From: Scolanthus callimorphus
Taxonomy: Eukaryota > Cnidaria > Anthozoa > Actiniaria > Edwardsiidae
Reading direction: 5' to 3'
Length of the DNA stretch: 64,000 nucleotides
Assembly (NCBI GenBank): GCA_033964015.1
Contig: CM066925.1
Location: forward strand, 11,144,204-11,208,203
Numbering within the stretch: position 1 is the stretch's first letter; the number at the start of each line of letters is the position of its first letter. Below the pieces are notes generated by a model. The model was not told the origin of the DNA. It did not search any database and saw nothing but the letters and a program-made list of their open reading frames with translations. Shown in pieces: positions 1-12,800 of the stretch. The position numbers were made by a program, and so were the translations under genes.

Positions 1-489
1 AGTTCAGAGCAAACTACCCTGGCGCAACAAGCAACTTCTCGCCTTTGTGTTTCTTGCTCGGTCGATGCCTTTTCAGAAAGGTCGTTGCCATTTCTGATCC
101 CTTCGGACAGTTAGACATTGATCATTCATATAGCTTCGTTCTATATTAATGCTAATGAAATAATTTTTTTTTTATGCTAATGAAAGATAGTACAAATCCA
201 ATGAAATATTTTTTTTTATGCTAATGAAAGATAGTACAAATCCAATTAAAAAGCACCTCCAACCCAGCGAATTCACTCGTAGCGCACTGGTTAGGGCTTG
301 GGTTAGTAATCGGGTTACTGGTTAGGGTTCTAATCAGGGTAGAATTAGTATTATACGATTGTTCCTTTTACCTTTACTGAGACAACGAAACTAAACGTGC
401 CGTCCAAAAGGCAACGACTGTTTACGAAACGGACAACTGCATCCCTGAATGAAATGCCAGATCCCTTAGGACATGAGATTCAGACGTAC

Positions 490-3400
490 CAGACAGAATC
501 GTCTCTGTAATTTCCACTAGGGTTATTGATATACGTATCGATGGTCATGCTGGCATCAGTGTCATGCGCAGACTCGAAGTTGGTGACGGAGCGCGTAGGG
601 ATGCCAAGTGCGCGACAAACTAGGAAACAAAAACACGTGACACATCATTAGCCATGTCACAAGCGAAGGGATGCCAAGTGCGCGACACACTAGGAACAAA
701 AACACGTGACACATCATTAGCCATCTCACATCATGTCACACAAGCGCCATCTTAAAGCGGCAGAACTGGCCGTAATAGAGAGGGTATTCATGTACGCACC
801 TGTTGTGAGGACACCTGAGAATACCCAGCACTGGCCGTAATAGAGAGGGTATTCATGTACTCACGTGTGGTGAGGACACCTGAGAAAACCCAGCACTGGC
901 CGTAATATAGAGGGCATTCATGTACTCCACCTGTTGTGAGGACACCTGGGAATACCTGAGAATGCCGTAATAGAGAGGGTATTCATGCACTCACGTGTTG
1001 TGAGGACACCTGAGAATACCCTGCACCGGCCGTAATAGAGAAGGTATTCACGTACTCACCTGTTGTGGGGAAATCTGAGAATACCCAGCACTGGCCGTAA
1101 TAGAGAGAGTATTCATGCACTCACGTGTTGTGAGGACACCTGGGAATATCCAGCACTGGCCATAATAGAGAGGGTATTCATGTACACACCTGTTGTGAGG
1201 ACACCTGAGAATACCCAGCACTGGCCGTAATAGAGAGGGTATTCATGCACTCGCGTGTTGTGAGGACACCTGAGAATACCCAGCACTGGCCGTAATAGAG
1301 AGGGTATTCAGGTACTCACCTGTTGTGAGGACACCTGGGAATACCTGATAATGCCGTAATAGAGAGGGTATTCAGGCACTCACGTGTTGTGAGGACACCT
1401 GAGAATACCCTGCACCGGCCGTAATAGAGAAGGTATTCATGTACTCACCTGTTGTGAGGACACCTGAGAATACCCAGCACCGGCCGTAATAGAGAGGGTA
1501 TTCACGTACTCACATGTTGTGTGGACACCGGAGAACACCCAGCACTGGCCATAATAGAGGGTATTCATGTACTCACGTGTTGTGAGGACACCTGAGAATA
1601 CTCAGCACTGGCCGTAATAGAGAGGGTATTCATGTACTCACGTGTTGTTAGGACACCTGAGAATACCCAGCACTGGCCGTAAAAGAGAGGGTATTCATGT
1701 ACTCACCTGTTGCAAGGATACCTGAAAACGCCTAGCACTGGCCGTAAAAGAGAGGGTATTCATGTACTCACCTGTTGCAAGGATACCTGAAAACGCCTAG
1801 CACTGGCCGTAAAAGAGAGGGTATTCATGTACTCACCTGTTGCAAGGATACCTGAAAACGCCTAGCACTGGCCGTAAAAGAGAGGGTATTCATGTACTCA
1901 CCTGTTGTGAGGACACCGGAGAACACCCAGCACTGGCCGTATTTGACAGGTTGCTTCTTCTTCATGTATTTTTCCAAGATAGCAATGCTCCCTCCCCACG
2001 CTGACGGTGATGTCCCACTTTCATATTCACCGGACCAATTGCCCATGAGAACGCCTTGATCATCATTGCTATTCACCTGCGAGTGTTACGGCCTTGTTAG
2101 TCATCACCCTAATATGCATGTTCAGTATTTCCCACCCTCTATATTCACCCTTCATATTCACCGGACCAATTGCCCATGAGAACTCCTTGATCATCATTGC
2201 TATTCACCTGCGAGTGTTACGGCCTTGTTAGTCATCACCCTAATATGCATGTTCAGTATTTCCCACCCTCTATATTCACCCTTCATATTCACCGGACCAA
2301 TTGCCCATGAGAACTCCTTGATCATCATTGCTATTCACCTGCGAGTGTTACGGAGTTGTTAGTCATCACCCTACTATGCATATTGAGTATCCCCCCCCTC
2401 TATATTCACCCTTTATATTCACCGGACCAATTGCCCATGATAATTCCTTGATCATCATTGCTATTCACCTGCGAGTGTTACGGCCTCTCGCGCGGAGTTG
2501 CAATTCCAACTCTCTAGTGTAAACTAGATGCAAATCCGGTGCGATTTCTGTGCTCTCTTTTCTTCAAATTGCATCAAGTTTAAAAGAGTTTCGAACATGT
2601 TTGAAATCACCGCGACATCACGCGACAAAAATTGCGGCAGATCGCGCCGAGTTGCACATAGTTTACATTAGTGATTTTGAGTTGACGCGTACGTGCGAAA
2701 AAAATCGCCGCTACTCGCGCGACAAAAATTGCAAGTGTAAACGGGCCTTTAGTCATCACCTACTGTTCAGTATGTCCAAGCTTTGCCCATTTCGGGAAGA
2801 AAATTTTACTTATCTTCATTTATAATATAGCTACGATATAACGCGCGCTCTGATTTACAACGTTCTCGTGTCCTATAAAGTCACAAAGGATGTGCTCGAA
2901 TTCCTAAATAAAACGAACCATGAAAATTATATAAATACTGACATGTCTATTACATGTGCTTTTCTTACAAGTCGGATTTTAGCCGCGAATCCATACCGCA
3001 GCCTATAGGAAATGCAAATATTGTTTTGAAATCGAAAGACTTGAAACCGACCTTACACAGAGATAACATTTCTTGAGCTTCACAATGATTACAAACCGAT
3101 AAAATTGGGAAATACTGAACATGCATACTAGGGTGATGACTAACAAGGCCGTAACACTCGCAGGTGAATAGCAATGATGATCAAGGCGTTCTCATGGGCA
3201 TGTCCGTTGGCCATTTCAACGCTTAGCTTTATTCATAGCCTCCTTTACAGCAGTTGGCGTGTCGCTCGTTCGCCAGCGGCTGCAAAGGAGGCTACCTTAT
3301 TCATGGCACGTGTACGAGCCACTCACCAGTTTGGAAATCGTTCTGGTTACGCCAACAAGACTTCCCCACGATTCTCGGAGCAATCCACTCTTCCTCAGAA

Positions 3401-3835
3401 GAAAGAGCGCTGCACGAAGAGCCACTTTGTCAAACTGTGGAGAAACACATACTATAATGGCTAAATATACTTTTGTTAATGGCATTGCTCGCATTATCAG
3501 TGGCGTACACAGGCTATAGGCTTGCAGGCATGGGACTGCAACTTTTTGGGTGACTTTGGTGCAAGTACTGTACTGCATTAATTCGTGCGCTTGGCCTGTA
3601 GATTTGCAAAATCTTGTGTGCCGGCCCGAGACTGTGACTGCAACTTTTAGACTGGCAAAGCACATTTGTTTAGCTTTTTTGTTTTCGACACTCATTGAAG
3701 TGGAGTATAAGCCTACCTGACCAAAAATCCAAGGCTTTCCACGATTACTCCAGGCTGAGCCAACCCAAATATGTCCTTCGTCATTCATCACATACTCGTT
3801 ACGCTCTTCGTCGTGCTCCATATAACAGTCATCAT
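490..3835 (-). CDS. Gene B transglutaminase catalytic core, first four exons
   Basis: Exon 3835-3717 encodes [18 protein letters not shown] through PWIFGQ. Exon 3434-3327 encodes [17 protein letters not shown] through RTISKL. Exon 2076-1902 encodes [14 protein letters not shown], then [14 protein letters not shown] with the nucleophilic Cys. Exon 619-490 encodes [19 protein letters not shown] and ends inside a Trp codon. All match exon for exon the same part of gene A. The catalytic His ([10 protein letters not shown] type) and Asp exons should lie left of base 490. Two of these four exons have splice borders copied in tandem (599-729, 766-1940, 2020-2485). Confidence 0.9.
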
Positions 3836-6800
3836 CTGAATAAAATAGAATCAATCAACTATGTGGCGGGAAATATTTAATATAAGAATGTGTGGTTCCA
3901 GAAATTACCCCTTTGTGGGAGGGGAGAGACCCCTTGGTGGGAGGGGAAATACCCCTTGGTGGGAGGGGAGATACCCCTTGGCGGGAGGGGAGAGACCCCT
4001 TAGTGGGAGGGCATAGACCTCTTGGTGGGAGGAGAGAGACCCCTTGGTGGGAGGGGAGAGACCCCTTAGTGGGAGGGCATAGACCTCTTGGTGGGAGGGG
4101 AGAGACCCCTTAGTGGGAGGGCATAGACCTCTTGGTGGGAGGGGAGAGACCCCTTAGTGGGAGGGCATAGACCTCTTGGTGGGAGGGGAGAGACCCCTTG
4201 GTGGGAGGGGAGAGACCCCTTAGTGGGAGGGCATAGACCTCTTGATGGGAGGGGAGAGACCCCTTAGTGGGAGGGCATAGACCTCTTGGTGGGAGGGGAG
4301 AGACCCCTTAGTGGGAGGGCATAGACCTCTTGGTGGGAGGGGAGAGACCCCTTGGTGGGAGGGGAGAGACCTCCTCGTGGGAGGGAAACGTCCTCTTCAT
4401 GCGTCTGCATGAAGAATGAAACAAACCGGGGGGGGGGACTCGTATCTTTTAGGGGTTAAAATCACGGGGGTTTAGTCTCATTTAGGGGTGGTCGTGATCT
4501 TCAATAAATTTTAGGGAGATTGGTATATTTCAGGACCGAAATATGTGTCCAAATTGTTTTCTCTGATGATGGTGTTTCTAAAAACTGTGATTACTCGATG
4601 AGAAGACGATAGAAGGCAGCTTTTTAGTCAAACACGGAAATTTCATGATGGGTATCTTTAACCTGTTACCTGTCTCCTTCGCCGCCTACTTGGCACAGTA
4701 AGCCTTGTTCGTTTAGGGCTTTTAGGGTAACAAATTATTTGAGCCACGACATGTTTGATATCTTTTAGGGGTGAAACTGAAAATTTCCGACGATCATCCC
4801 CGACCAAAAAATATGGGAGTCCCCCCCGGGGAAACAAAGTTTCATTGGCAATATGTTTGGGATCAAGTAATTCGTTCGTCCATAGTCTATATTAATTCCT
4901 GGAAGTTTATCCCGCACGTGGTTGTTTTGTTTTAGTGTAATCCGTTCATACCTTGGGTAAAGGGGTTGAACAGTAATATGATTTTCGCTTCCTTGTTGTT
5001 TTCTTTCACACGCCTCTTCCACATACTGTCTGCGCCTGCAGTCGCCGCGTAAATCGAAAACTTGTAGTCTCCTATTATCGCGCTCGTAGGCGCTGTCACC
5101 TATGGCAGTAACACAAATGTCGATAAAAAGATATTTCTACTTAGTAAATTAATTCCCAGTATGTGATCGTTATCCAAGGTAAAGCCAAAAGGGGGTGGGG
5201 GGATATGATATCATACATCCAAGAAAAAACAGAGGAAACCTTTTGCTATGTTCATCATTTTAAAGGGGTTATGTCACGGCTGTTTCACAAAACATTTATA
5301 AAATAGGACCAATGATCTACATAAACGCCTCAGAAAAGAAGGAGCTGAAACTTGCATTATATAGGCATTCTCTTACGTAAGATTATATAGCTTTCGCTAT
5401 CAAATTTCCAAGTTTGTAAACTGTTCAGCCCGGCAAGGAATCAATAACGCCATTTCGTGTAATCCAATTCCATCCGCTCGATAACACACGAAAATACTAA
5501 CAAATCTAGATAATTATTTTGCTTGAATTTGGCTACATTTAAGCAACCTACATTTGCCCAGAATCAAGATACTGTGCCCCTTTTAACCCAGGATGAAGGC
5601 GAATTAGCAAATTTAGGGTCTGAGACAATTTCATTTGTACAACAAAACAAAATATTGGCATATTCTCCTTAATGAAATCGTCATTCTCGACATTACCTGG
5701 AGATTACATCTAGTCTTCTCGTCGTAACTGCTACTGATCATCGCTGACCATTCATCGCAGTGGGGTGATCCTGATGGTGTAGCTATTAGCTGTATCATGG
5801 TGGACTTCGGCACTGATGCATTTCGTCCTAGCAAAGGAATACCGATATAGCAGTGAAGTACTACAATCATACTACATGAGGTCATCCAGCGGGCTTTGTT
5901 TATTTGATACCTAAAGGTTGAAACTTTTGAAAGTACAGATTAATAGACAGAAGAAGAAAAAAAGCGCCTCCCTTTCCACCCTGGTTGACTGTCCAAAGTA
6001 CAGATTAATAGGTAGAAGAACTTTCCGCCCAGGTTACTCTGTCCAAAGTAGTACAGATTAATAGACAGAAGAAGAAAAAAAAGCCCCACTTTCCACCCTG
6101 ATTGCCCTGTCCAAAGTAGTACAGATTAATATACAGAAGAAGAAAAAAACGCCCCACTTTTCACCCTGATTGCCCTGTCCAAAGTAGTATGAGATTAATA
6201 AGCAGAAGAAGAACAAAACGCCCCACTTTCCATGATAGTCCTGTCCAAAGAGGCTGGACAAGAACGACGTCTTGACACGGGTATGCATGCAAGGCCCGCG
6301 CAAAGCAAAGAGACGTTCTGCAGGAAAACCAGGGAAAGCTTATTCCCAAGGTACAAGTATGCAAGTGTTTCGGATTTCCCATGAATATAACAACGAGTTC
6401 CTGCAGAAATTCCCTGTGAACGGCGCAGCTCTTGCTTGATGCATGCCGCTCTTTGCTCTTTCGATTTTGTCGTTACCTGCTGTGAACTCCAAGTGGATTG
6501 TATGCTTATCAGGATCATACTCTCGACTGAGCGCCACGCTTAAGTCAATAGGCTTGCCTCTCCGGACGATAAGAGATTTCATCTCGTATGCCTCTGTATG
6601 ATGGTTTCGGCGGTTGACAGATTTTAGCATATCCACCCCAATGACAATCGCTGGCTCCTCTGTAAACGAGTTCATAATATTAGATGATGATATTAGTGTC
6701 AATCACCAGAAATAGACAAATATTGAAGCGTGATATCCTCTTGGAAAGTAGTATTTATGGAGAAGACGGCTGCGAGTTATTGTGAAGCATTACCGCTGAC

Positions 6801-9800
6801 TCATAATTAATTTGCTTTCCAGTGGCGGGAAGGTTAACGCACAGGTTAAACGTATGATTTGAAGTTCTAAAAATGCAAACAAATTCCCACTCAGAAGAGG
6901 CCATAGGACACCATAAAGTCTATATGGACAATGAATTTGGGCTGCGAAAAAATGGCTGAAAGAAGCCATGGCTTCTTTTGTGGTTTCGGAAAATTTGATT
7001 GTCTATCTTTAAAATTCTTTTCAAATGTTTTCTTCCGAACACCACGTTCAAGAGAAATCATATCAGCTCGTTGCATATGTACCTCCGGAAGAGAACAGCG
7101 CTACCACCTTTTCTTCACCATCTTGATCCTTCACCTGCTCCCTCCATACATTGTCGTTGCCTACAGTTTGCGTGTTCACCCAAAGCTGGTAGGCTCCAGC
7201 TGTAGCATATGGCGACGTCGTTACCTATAGTAGAAGTACACTAAAAACTTAGTCAGCAGATTGTATTATCATTATAAACCATGGGGCGGTGAAAGCCATG
7301 AGTACCGTCAATTGCAGCTACGCGTCTAGTTTCCTCCGCAAGCAGAACATGTTTTTGGCGAGCGTGTGGCCTGGCTATTTTTAGAAACAGTTTTCTATTG
7401 TTTTCCACAAGATTGATTCCCTTGTAGGGCAAAACAATCATTAGCACGTTAGCTTTCACACAAGGTTAATTCCTTATCTCCAATCTTAGCTATGGTAGGA
7501 TTGCTTGTTATTTTTGTAATCCTTAGCTATGGTAGGATTGCTTATTATTTTTGTAATCCTTAGCTATGGTAGGATTGCTTGTTATTTTTGTAATCCTTAG
7601 CTATGGTAGGATTGCTTGTTATTTTTGTAATCCTTAGCTATGATCGGATTGCTTGTTATTTTTGTAATCCTTAGCTATGGTAGGATTGCTGATTATTTTT
7701 GTTATCCTTAGCTATGGTAGGATTGCTTGTTATTTTTGTTATCCTTAGCTATGATCGGATTGCTTGTTATTTTTGTTATCCTTAGCTATGGCAAGATTGC
7801 TTGTTGTTTTTGTAATCCTGTTCCTGCCTCGTACCCATGCGCGTTCTAGTGATTTTCGAGGCGAGAGGGACTGGGAGCGAACAAGCACGAAAGGGCAAAG
7901 AAAATAACGCGCGTCTCTTTCTCTCGTTTGAGCATTCCCTTGATACTTCCCAAGATTCATTGCGCACTCGCTACCAGAGCTTTGCGCTCGTGCTGTGAAG
8001 CCTAGGGACGAGACAGATCCTGTTCAACCTTTTCAATATATCTCAGAGGGAAGTTCTTACAGTCATGGTTTCCCGCCTTGACACTTAATCATTTTCTGCA
8101 TCACCTGAATGGTAAGTTCCCTTGTGGTTCTATCATTTTTGACGATCACCGCTGACCATCCATCAGCATTGTTGCCGGTTCCTTCAGATGCCACCGGAAG
8201 TTCTACAGTAGTTGGCGTGACATTATCTCTTCCCAGTGAACTATAGCTGAGCGTTGCACCCTTTGCACCTAAAAAATAATGTAGCGTACGTCTCAAAATT
8301 TGTGACCAGCTTCTTGGAACACTTCGTGTTCTTGAACTTTTTACATTTTATGTGACGTTGCAAAAAACGGAATAATTAGTTTCCTTGTTCTTTGTCTTTA
8401 TACGATCAGCATCATTTTTCTGTAATCTTCGTTTTCGATAATGGAGCGCGATGGCTCCGAAACGTCAAATAATAACGTTTTTATCTCTCCTTTGCCACTA
8501 TTTGTATATCCAAATCTCTGCTTACGGTTGCAAAAACCGTTATAAATTTATTATGAACTATATACCTGAGCCACATCGCAGTCTTTGGAAAGGTGTGCGT
8601 AAATTATTACGTAAATGAAAAGTTCATTCGTTCTAATAGATGGTAATGAGGGGTTTTAGAAATCGTTACCTGCGGTAAATTCCAAGGATATCGCATCCGG
8701 GTGCGGTTTATACAATCGGTTGAGTTTCATAATCGTTACCTGCGGTAAATTCCAAGGATATCGCATCCGCGTGCGGTTTATACATTCGGTTGAGTTTCAT
8801 AATCGTTACCTGCGGTGAATTCCAAGGATATCGCGTCCGCGTGCGGTTTATACATTCGGTTGAGTTTCATAATCGTTACCTGCGGTAAATTCCAAGGATA
8901 TCGCATCCGCGTGCGGTTTATACATTCGGTTGAGTTTCATAATCGTTACCTGCGGTAAATTCCAAGGATATCGCATCCGCGTGCGGTTTATACATTCGGT
9001 TGAGTTTCATAATCGTTACCTGCGGTAAATTCCAAGGATATCGCGTCCGCGTGTGGTTTATACATTCGGTTGAGTTTCATAGTCGTTACCTGCGGTAAAT
9101 TCCAAAGATATCGCATCCGCGTGCTGTTTATACATTCGGTTGAGTTTCATAATCGTTACCTGCGGTAAATTCCAAGGATATCGCGTTCGCGTGCTGTTTA
9201 TACATTCGGTTGAGTTTCATGATCGTTACCTGCGGTAAATTCCAAGGATATCGCGTCCGCGTGCGGTTTATACATTCGGTTGAGTTTCATGATCGTTACC
9301 TGCGGTAAATTCCAAGGATATCGCGTCCGCGTGCTGTTTATACATTCGGTTGAGTTTCATGATCGTTACCTGCGGTAAATTCCAAGGATATCGCGTCCGC
9401 GTGCGGTTTATACATTCGGTTGAGTTTCATGATCGTTACCTGCGGTAAATTCCAAGGATATCGCGTCCGCGTGCTGTTTATACATTCGGTTGAGTTTAAT
9501 GATCGTTACCTGCGGTAAATTCCAAGGATATCGCGTCCGCGTGCTGTTTATACATTCGGTTGAGTTTCATAATCGTTACCTGCGGTAAATTCCAAGGACA
9601 TCGCGTCCGCGTGCTGTTTATACATTCGGTTGAGTTTCACGAGCAGTTGAAACTGCTGACCCACGCCGATGATGAGCAGTTTCTTCTCTTGTTCGTCAAT
9701 CGTGTGTTCTTTTAGCAAATCCACCTGGGTAACAGTCAGTAGCTCTTCTGTAATGAGAACACAAACAATAGGTTGATTTAGCCCGTATTTCGCTATGTCC

Positions 9801-12800
9801 ATTATCAGTAATATTATCACTAAATCAGAACATTTTCTAGTATTGATTATTATTATTATCAGTAAATGTATGGGAATTTCTCCATACATGACGAGTGTAT
9901 ACTTTATTTTTGCCATGAAAATTATTTCGTATAGGCAAAGGCTGACTATTTCGTATAGGCAAAAAAACATTAAAAAAATATCAACAGGAGAATGGGGAGT
10001 GAGTTCAATAGTTGTAGAGACGTACTTTTGACGTACATAATATTCTCAGTGTATCCATGTATGTACCTACGATAAAGGCGTTGAACAACACTACCATTTT
10101 TGCACGCCCATCTTTCCCCTTCACACGCCTCTTCCACGCCCCGTCGTCCTCGTTAGAATGCGTGTAAATCGAAATCTCGTAGGCTCCGATGACAGCGCTT
10201 GTCGATGATGTTATCTTAATCCAGGAATACAAATGTCAAAAAGAGCGAATTTCAGATGACTGCAGTAAGACCGAATAGACCTAGCCAATCATGAACAAGA
10301 AAAACATAAATTGTTGCTGAATGGTTTCCCAGTCAGCCAATCACAAGCCAAGTAAAACTACTATCACGCCTGGAGCACGTGACAAGAAGTTTCTTTGTAA
10401 GCAAAGTCAAACTATAACTTGGCGAGCACGTGGCATCACTTAATACACAGCTGCATTCACAGGGAATTTCTGCAGAAACCCATCCATGGGAAAAGCTGAA
10501 TTACCCAAGGCACACGCATGGGAAGTGTTCGGAATTCACATGGATAGCCATGGGAAATCCGAACACTTCCCATTCTTTTACCATGGGAAATTCAGCCTTT
10601 CCCGTGGATGGGTTTCTGCAGAAATTCCCTGTGTTTAAATTCAAAGTATGATTGGTAAGCGCCCAATGAGAATGCACGGTATACGCAGACACGATACAAA
10701 CGTGAGCTGTCAGAAGTTGAAAGCCCTTACAATAATAATTGTTTCGAGTACTATAGGAATTGCGAAAATGTCCTCTGATTTTCCTTGGTATGTCCTCCTA
10801 TACACCAGGCACGGAATGACGCAATAAAGTGATCACAATGTTGTGGACTCACGAGGCGCAGCTGATCTGCTCTCGAATTCTCCCAACCACATCTCCGTTT
10901 GTATAAGCCTGTGCAGTCGCGGGAACTATTTGTTAAATAGCCATATCTGAGAGCCAATCAGAATTCGAAAAAAAAAAACGCGCGTTGTGGCCATGGTATA
11001 AATACTCATGATCATACAAACTAATAGCGTTTTTTTTTTTCAATCAACCTCATCCACTACATCATTTGCATCACCTGTATGACAAATTCATTCATGGTTG
11101 TATCATGATGGACGATCTCCGCTGACCATCCATTCATATTTTGCCACACTCCAGATATATACCGCAGTTCTACCGTGTCATGCGTGGCATGATCCTCTCC
11201 TAAGGGAATATGACTAAGCGCTGCGCCTTCACCACCTACCAAACAAATGAATGCATATCAAAATAGTATTAATCAATCATTGTCGCGAGGAAGTTCATGC
11301 CTTATACACGCACTAATTAGGCCAGTGAAAATAGTATTTTTTATCTCTTCCAAAAGGGCTTGGACGAGATTTGAAGACCACAGGATTAACTTGCTGATTC
11401 GTAGAAATACAACAACCTTTAAACACTAAATGAGGAAAGAAACAATAGGCCTTTTGCATGGAACGGTCACGTGACTGTTTGGTGCCTAGCGACGCCATGT
11501 TGGATAGCAAAGTTGTCGGCCGGCGTGCGTGACGAGCGGGAAGGCAAGGTAAAAGTCATCTTTTGTTTTTCATTGTTTTGGTCCTTTTTGATCATCAAAT
11601 GCAACAAAAAAACACCCGTAGATTATTAGCAAGAGACTTTTCTTGCCATTTTGTGTAGTTTTGGCATTTTTAAACGCGAAAACTCGAGGCAGTGACATCG
11701 TGAAAATGTCTCTTGTTTACATTTTTGTTAACACATTCCGCAGCTGCTGGCACTAAAATAGTGTTTGTTTAGACTTTTTTCAGGGTTTCTCCCCTTTTTG
11801 ACACCCAGTGACCGACCCAAGTTATTTTCCTTGACATTTGGTTGCTAGTTGAAGAGATTTTATAGCGAATTTATTCCGTTTTTGTGCGAAAAAGACTGCT
11901 TCAACACCGATACGAAGTACTTTAGTTGATGGATTACTCGAGCAACAAATGGCGCCCGATATCAAAATACTCTCTCTTTGCTAGGCAATTGACTGATTTG
12001 AATGTCTAAAGGAAGTAATTTTGCATTGTTGTAGTTTGTTTTTAGTACTCGAAAGATGTCAAGATATAATGTGTTGTTGATTTATCTCCAGGGTATAATT
12101 ATCTGTCAACACTATGGCCGAGAAACAAGGTACACAATCGAATACTATAAAAATGTTCTAATGATATTATGTAAGCCTTGATTAAACAGTTTTTCTAAAC
12201 CTTGTCCCGCAGATACTTTGCCAACCTCAGACATAAGCAGAATTAGAGATTTGAAGTTTTCTGATGTCTTGATGTGGTGGATTTTGCTAAAAGCGCTGAG
12301 CTGGTTCAGAAAATACGCGGAAAGGTTACAATATCCTGCTATCTCTTTGGGGGGTGACCTAGAAATTCAGCAACAACATAGCAGAATTAATTGTTTCAAC
12401 TTGATGGTAACCCCAATGACTGCAATATCATTAGGATTTTCTGCATCCAATTTATCTCTTTTACGGTAAAATTCAATGTTGACCACACCCAATTTGCCAC
12501 TGCCTATTTTTATGAGTCCCCCCCCCCCCCCCCCAGGGTTACAAGTTCTCTGCAGAGCTCTGTATTCTCCTTGATGTGCTGTCTGATATTTCTCCCCAAC
12601 CACTTATGGCAACAGTACTACCATCTACAAGTCAGATCCCCAACCTGAAGGCTGCCCCTATATCTTTTGGCATTGTTGCAAAGGCCCAGGCGAAGCGTTC
12701 ACACCAACAGAAACTGAATATCTATTAGATTATTTTTCCTGTACTTCCTTTCATGATTTTTTTTGTTTTTTATTATTATTATTTAAACGATATTTTATTT

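Noticed and set aside
1825..2076. Reading the active-site exon as continuing past VLTT
   Set aside because: The donor GTGAGTAC at 1901 and the matching exon end in gene A show that the extra codons are intron.
3297..3854. 185-codon minus-strand frame as one exon
   Set aside because: It reads through an intron; only 3835-3717 and 3434-3327 match the transglutaminase family, each with splice borders.
3892..4113. Open frame rich in GGRGDTP
   Set aside because: Product of the G-rich 22-bp repeat.
766..9640. Possible CRISPR-like arrays (regular direct repeats at 766-1940 and 8661-9640)
   Set aside because: There are no unique spacers; the whole unit repeats and contains exon sequence, in a eukaryotic gene.
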